Source: Clostridia bacterium (GTDB lineage Bacteria > Bacillota > Clostridia > Oscillospirales > CAG-382). Taken from it: a stretch of DNA of 9,545 nucleotides. The notes beneath the pieces are model-generated. The model saw only the letters and a program-made list of their open reading frames with translations, ran no database searches and had not been told where the DNA came from. Position numbers and translations under genes: made by a program. Shown one piece after another: positions 6,636-9,545 of this stretch (its first letter is position 1; every line of letters starts with the position of its first letter). The stretch is from positions 1 to 9,545 of the forward strand of contig JAFQII010000176.1 in the NCBI GenBank assembly GCA_017397605.1. The letters run 5' to 3'.

Positions 6636-7081
6636 TTCGTTGTTATATCGAGCAAGATCCCGCATACCCGTTTCCCAAGACGTATCTTCCGCTGATGAAG
6701 CGCGTCATCCGTACCTGCGTGGACGAGCACTATCCCAATCATCGCTTTGAAATAGAACTGACGACCTGCGGAGACGAGGAGATTCACCGCATCAACCGTG
6801 AGTTCCGCGGCATTGACCGTCCGACGGACGTGCTTTCGTTTCCGATGATGGAGTTTGAGATGCCCGAGGTGTACGTTTCGCTCGGCAACATTGTGATCTC
6901 GGTCGAGACTGCACGCCGTCAGGCGGAGGAATACGGGCACTCGCTCAAAAGGGAACTGTGCTTTTTGTGTGCGCACTCTGCGCTTCACTTGCTCGGCTAC
7001 GACCATGAGACCGAGGACGAACGCGAGGAAATGGAAGCCAAACAGCGCGAGATTCTGGACGCGCTGGGAATCAAACGCTGA
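6632..7081 (+). CDS. ybeY: Endoribonuclease YbeY / rRNA maturation factor
   Basis: This 149-residue, zinc-dependent single-strand endoribonuclease is needed for 16S rRNA 3' maturation and 70S ribosome quality control. The metal site HSALHLLGYDH is complete, with His115, His119 and His125 in the family pattern HxxxHxxxxxH. The upstream signature EEIHRINREFRGIDRPTDVLSFP (around residues 48-70) is also characteristic, as is LGNIVIS. Length is normal for the family. The start overlaps the phoH stop by 4 nt (ATGA), and AAAGGTGG lies 8 nt upstream inside phoH, which indicates translational coupling. The phoH-ybeY pairing is common across bacteria and supports joint action on ribosomal RNA. In many Firmicutes other genes separate ybeY from era; here they are adjacent. 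Confidence 0.96.
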   Translation: MIRCYIEQDPAYPFPKTYLPLMKRVIRTCVDEHYPNHRFEIELTTCGDEEIHRINREFRGIDRPTDVLSFPMMEFEMPEVYVSLGNIVISVETARRQAEEYGHSLKRELCFLCAHSALHLLGYDHETEDEREEMEAKQREILDALGIKR

Positions 7082-7104
7082 TTGATAACAAAGGATTATA
7101 AACT

Positions 7105-7995
7105 ATGACAAGAACCGCTTTTATTACCATTACGGGCAAGCCCAACGTCGGCAAGTCCACGCTTCTCAACGCGCTGTTGGGCGAAAAGGTTGCGATCGTT
7201 TCGCGCAAGCCGCAGACGACGCGAAACCGTATCACGGGTATTCTGACCAAGGGTGAGGATCAGTACGTATTCATCGACACGCCCGGCTTGCACCGCCCCA
7301 AAACCTTGCTGGGCGAATATATGATGAAGCAGGCGGGCAATGCCGCGACCGATTCGGATGTCATTATGTTTTTGGTCGAGGCATGCACCGAACTCAACGC
7401 GACCGAGACCGCCACGCTGGAAAAATACGCCGCGTCCAAGGCACCGCTTCTTTTGATTATCAACAAGGTCGACAAAGCAAACAAAGCAAAGCTTGCCGAG
7501 CAGATCGTCGATCTCTCGTCCAAATACCGCTTTGACGCGATCATTCCGATCTCTGCGGCAAACAAGGACGGCTTGGAGGGCATCTTCCGCGAGCTGGAGC
7601 CGTTTATGACGGAGAGCGTGCATTTCTTCCCCGATGATGAGATCACCGACCAGCCCGAACGCCAGATCTTTGCGGAGATCATCCGCGAAAAAGCACTGCG
7701 TCTGTTGAGCGAGGAGGTTCCTCACGGTATTGCGGTCGGCATCGAAGAGTTTAAAGAAAAGAAAGACCTTCTTTCTGTCCGCGCGGAGATCTATTGCGAG
7801 CGTAACGCGCACAAAAAGATCATCATCGGCAAAAACGGCGAGATGCTCAAAAAGATCGGCACATATGCAAGAGAAGAAGCGCAGGAAATTTTTGGCACAC
7901 GTGTTTACCTTGATCTCTGGGTCAAGGTCAAAGAGAACTGGCGCGACAGACCGACCTTGCTTTCCAACTTCGGATACCGGGGTGATGAACAGTAA
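7105..7995 (+). CDS. era: GTPase Era
   Basis: This 296-residue GTPase binds the 3' end of 16S rRNA and helps assemble the 30S subunit. The G-domain motifs are all present: G1 GKPNVGKST (11-19), the effector region SRKPQTTRNRITGI (33-46), G3 DTPG (58-61), G4 NKVD (120-123) and G5 SAA (150-152). The C-terminal KH RNA-binding domain has IIIGKNGEMLKKIG with the GxxG loop at 242-245, and ends with VYLDLWVKVKENWRDRP, typical of Era. ATG 7105 follows AAAGGA (7090-7095) and lies 23 nt after the ybeY stop. The stop overlaps the recO start by one base (TAATG), so the two are probably translationally coupled. Nothing is missing or unusual. Confidence 0.97.
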   Translation: MTRTAFITITGKPNVGKSTLLNALLGEKVAIVSRKPQTTRNRITGILTKGEDQYVFIDTPGLHRPKTLLGEYMMKQAGNAATDSDVIMFLVEACTELNATETATLEKYAASKAPLLLIINKVDKANKAKLAEQIVDLSSKYRFDAIIPISAANKDGLEGIFRELEPFMTESVHFFPDDEITDQPERQIFAEIIREKALRLLSEEVPHGIAVGIEEFKEKKDLLSVRAEIYCERNAHKKIIIGKNGEMLKKIGTYAREEAQEIFGTRVYLDLWVKVKENWRDRPTLLSNFGYRGDEQ

Positions 7996-8750
7996 TGCGC
8001 CATAAGGTCAAGGGCATTGTCGTCCGCGAGGCGGCAAAAGGCGAAAATGACAAGCTTCTGACCGTTTTGACGGGCGAAGAAGGTGTGCTGACGGTCAGTG
8101 CACCCGGTGTGCGCAAGATATCGGCAACCAATCTGCGTTCGGCGCAGTTGTTTGCGTATTCCGACATGCTGTTGTACGTCAAAAACGGCTTCTATACCCT
8201 GCAGGAGTCCATTCTGCACGAGGATTTTTATGCCTTGCGCGAGGATGTGACGGAGTTTGCGCTGGGATGCTATCTTTGCGAATTGGCATCTGCTGTTTCG
8301 GTCGGCGGGGAAGAGGGCACGGAGATTTTGCGTTTACTGCTCAATGCGCTTTACGCGGCAGAAAAAAAGCTTGCTTCTCCGCGTGTCATCAAAGCGGCGT
8401 TTGAGTTCCGTATCGCCGCACTGATCGGCTACGAGCCTGATCTTACCGAATGTCCGATCTGCGGCAAGGAAGCGGATGCGATCAAAAACCGTATGTTTGA
8501 GCTGACGGACGGCTATATTTTCTGCGGTGCGTGCGAGAACCCTGAGGAGGGCTTTACCAAGCGTGCCAAGGTGTCCGACGCATGCTTTGCCGCCATGAAG
8601 CATCTGCTGACTGTCCCCGTCAACAAAATATTCCTCTTCCGTCTGGAAGAAACCGCCCTTGCGGAGCTTTCCGCTCTCACGGAAGACTATCTCCTGCTTC
8701 GGGTGGAAAAGAAATTAAAAACACTTGATTTTCTCAAAAAGAACTTATAA
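7995..8750 (+). CDS. recO: DNA repair protein RecO
   Basis: This 251-residue protein anneals single strands and, with RecR, loads RecA onto SSB-coated DNA in gap repair. The N-terminal OB fold is recognisable in KVKGIVVREAAKGENDKLLTVLTGEEGVLTVSAPGVR, followed by SAQLFAYSDMLLY. The helical middle has the usual CYLCELA segment. A four-cysteine zinc site is intact: CPIC (Cys153, Cys156) and CGAC (Cys177, Cys180). Length is normal. The start shares its A with the era stop (TAATG), with GGGGTGAT at 7979-7986 as a probable ribosome binding site. The era-recO order is classical in Firmicutes and other bacteria. Confidence 0.94.
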   Translation: MRHKVKGIVVREAAKGENDKLLTVLTGEEGVLTVSAPGVRKISATNLRSAQLFAYSDMLLYVKNGFYTLQESILHEDFYALREDVTEFALGCYLCELASAVSVGGEEGTEILRLLLNALYAAEKKLASPRVIKAAFEFRIAALIGYEPDLTECPICGKEADAIKNRMFELTDGYIFCGACENPEEGFTKRAKVSDACFAAMKHLLTVPVNKIFLFRLEETALAELSALTEDYLLLRVEKKLKTLDFLKKNL

Positions 8751-8759
8751 AAGGATATC

Positions 8760-9545
8760 ATGAAAGGCTTTATCAGAGGACAATCTGTCTTAGAATTTGA
8801 CAAAATTCTGTCGATCGCTTCGACATTCGCCTATACCGAGGGCGGCAAGCAGGCGATCCTTGAGAGCGTACCGTCTTCCGATCCCGTGGTCGTAACGCGA
8901 TTGCTGGACGAGACGGAGGAAGCGCTCGAATTACTCACATACAAAGGCGCGCCGCCGCTTTCGTGCAGAGCCGGCATTGCGGACGCGGTGGAACGCAGTC
9001 ACAAGGGTGCGATTCTGACCGCATATGAGCTGTTGGCTGTCGCGGCATTGCTCCGTACGGCGATCGCCGTCAAGCAGTATGCTGCAGGCAAGGAGCAAAA
9101 GGCACTCGGCGTGTATTTTCACGCGCTTTTGGAAGAGCGCCATTTGGCAAACGAGATCGAACGCATCATCATTGCCGAGGATATGATCGCCGACGATGCT
9201 TCGGACGCGCTTTTGCGCATCCGCCGTTCTATCCGCCGTGCGGAGACGGAGGTGCGCGAGGTGCTCAACCGTATCATCACGGGACCTTCGCAAAAGCATC
9301 TGCAGGAGGCGATCGTCACCCAGCGCTCGGGACGCTTTGTCGTTCCCGTTAAGGCGTCGGAAAAAAGTGCGATCAAGGGTATCGTGCACGATTCTTCCGC
9401 ATCGGGTGCAACGCTGTTTATCGAGCCTGCCGCCGTCGTCGAGGCAAACAACCGCCTGCGCGACCTCATGGGGCAGGAAAAAGAAGAAATCGAAAAGATC
9501 CTGCGAGAACTGTCCGCCGCTGTTTCTGCGTGCGGAACGATTATC
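8760..9545 (+). CDS. mutS2: MutS2 family protein, N-terminal 262 residues, truncated by window end
   Basis: The frame is open from ATG 8760 to the last base, giving 262 codons of a protein normally near 780-800. AAAAGGA (8749-8755) lies 4 nt before the ATG and overlaps the recO stop, so this gene belongs to the same operon. The translation starts MKGFIRGQSVLEFDKIL. It has the conserved MutS2 core segment IVTQRSGRFVVPVKASEKSAIKGIVHDSSASGATLFIEPAAVVEANNRL around residues 187-236, which is diagnostic and distinguishes it from MutS1. The ATPase and C-terminal Smr domains would lie beyond the window. MutS2 proteins are known to suppress recombination in some species and to split collided ribosomes in Bacillus; which role applies here is not visible. 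Confidence 0.93.
   Translation, partial: MKGFIRGQSVLEFDKILSIASTFAYTEGGKQAILESVPSSDPVVVTRLLDETEEALELLTYKGAPPLSCRAGIADAVERSHKGAILTAYELLAVAALLRTAIAVKQYAAGKEQKALGVYFHALLEERHLANEIERIIIAEDMIADDASDALLRIRRSIRRAETEVREVLNRIITGPSQKHLQEAIVTQRSGRFVVPVKASEKSAIKGIVHDSSASGATLFIEPAAVVEANNRLRDLMGQEKEEIEKILRELSAAVSACGTII

Noticed and set aside
5700..7006. Two long minus-strand open frames (5700-6665 and 6023-7006)
   Set aside because: They oppose phoH and ybeY, whose catalytic motifs are complete. The antisense translations show no family features.
7096..7812. 238-codon minus-strand open frame opposite era
   Set aside because: It is a shadow of era, which has all five G motifs and the KH domain. The antisense product is not recognisable.
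1..9545. CRISPR arrays, tRNA/rRNA genes, insertion sequences, riboswitches
   Set aside because: I saw no regularly spaced repeats, no cloverleaf or rRNA-like sequence, no transposase and no recognisable riboswitch core. The only intergenic gap over about 150 nt (5516-5675) is explained by the divergent promoters.

Overview
The window looks like a chromosomal segment from an anaerobic Firmicute of the Clostridia, probably near the Oscillospiraceae/Ruminococcaceae. Evidence for this is the strong AGGAGG-type ribosome binding sites, near-consensus sigma-A promoters, Gram-positive lipoprotein signal peptides, and a Firmicutes-style housekeeping order (phoH, ybeY, era, recO, mutS2). Placement below class level is inference.

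Layout. (1) Positions 1-593 (+) hold the C-terminal end of the HSP90 chaperone HtpG. It is followed by a perfect 17-bp-arm palindrome and then a hairpin plus T-run terminator. (2) Positions 688-5515 are all on the minus strand and read right to left. Two tandem paralogous lipoproteins of the extracellular solute-binding type come first (5515-3983, then 3960-2422). A strong terminator follows, and then an ECF-like sigma factor (2310-688) carrying an unusual C-terminal extension of about 370 residues. No permease, ATPase or anti-sigma gene is present. (3) Positions 5516-5675 are a divergent promoter region with two near-perfect sigma-A promoters back to back. (4) Positions 5676-9545 (+) are a tight operon: phoH (ybeZ-like), ybeY, era, recO and the start of mutS2, which runs off the window. 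Genes overlap by 1-4 nt or are separated by 9-23 nt.

How it fits together. The right half is core RNA and DNA maintenance. PhoH and YbeY act in RNA/ribosome quality control, Era in 30S assembly, RecO in recombinational repair, and MutS2 in ribosome rescue or recombination control. The minus-strand block sits between htpG and this operon and looks like accessory content: two duplicated surface binding proteins and a one-protein sigma regulator. Whether these three form one sensing or uptake module cannot be decided from the sequence. The most interesting object is the sigma factor, which appears to fuse promoter-recognition domains to a winged-helix segment and an unrecognised C-terminal region.
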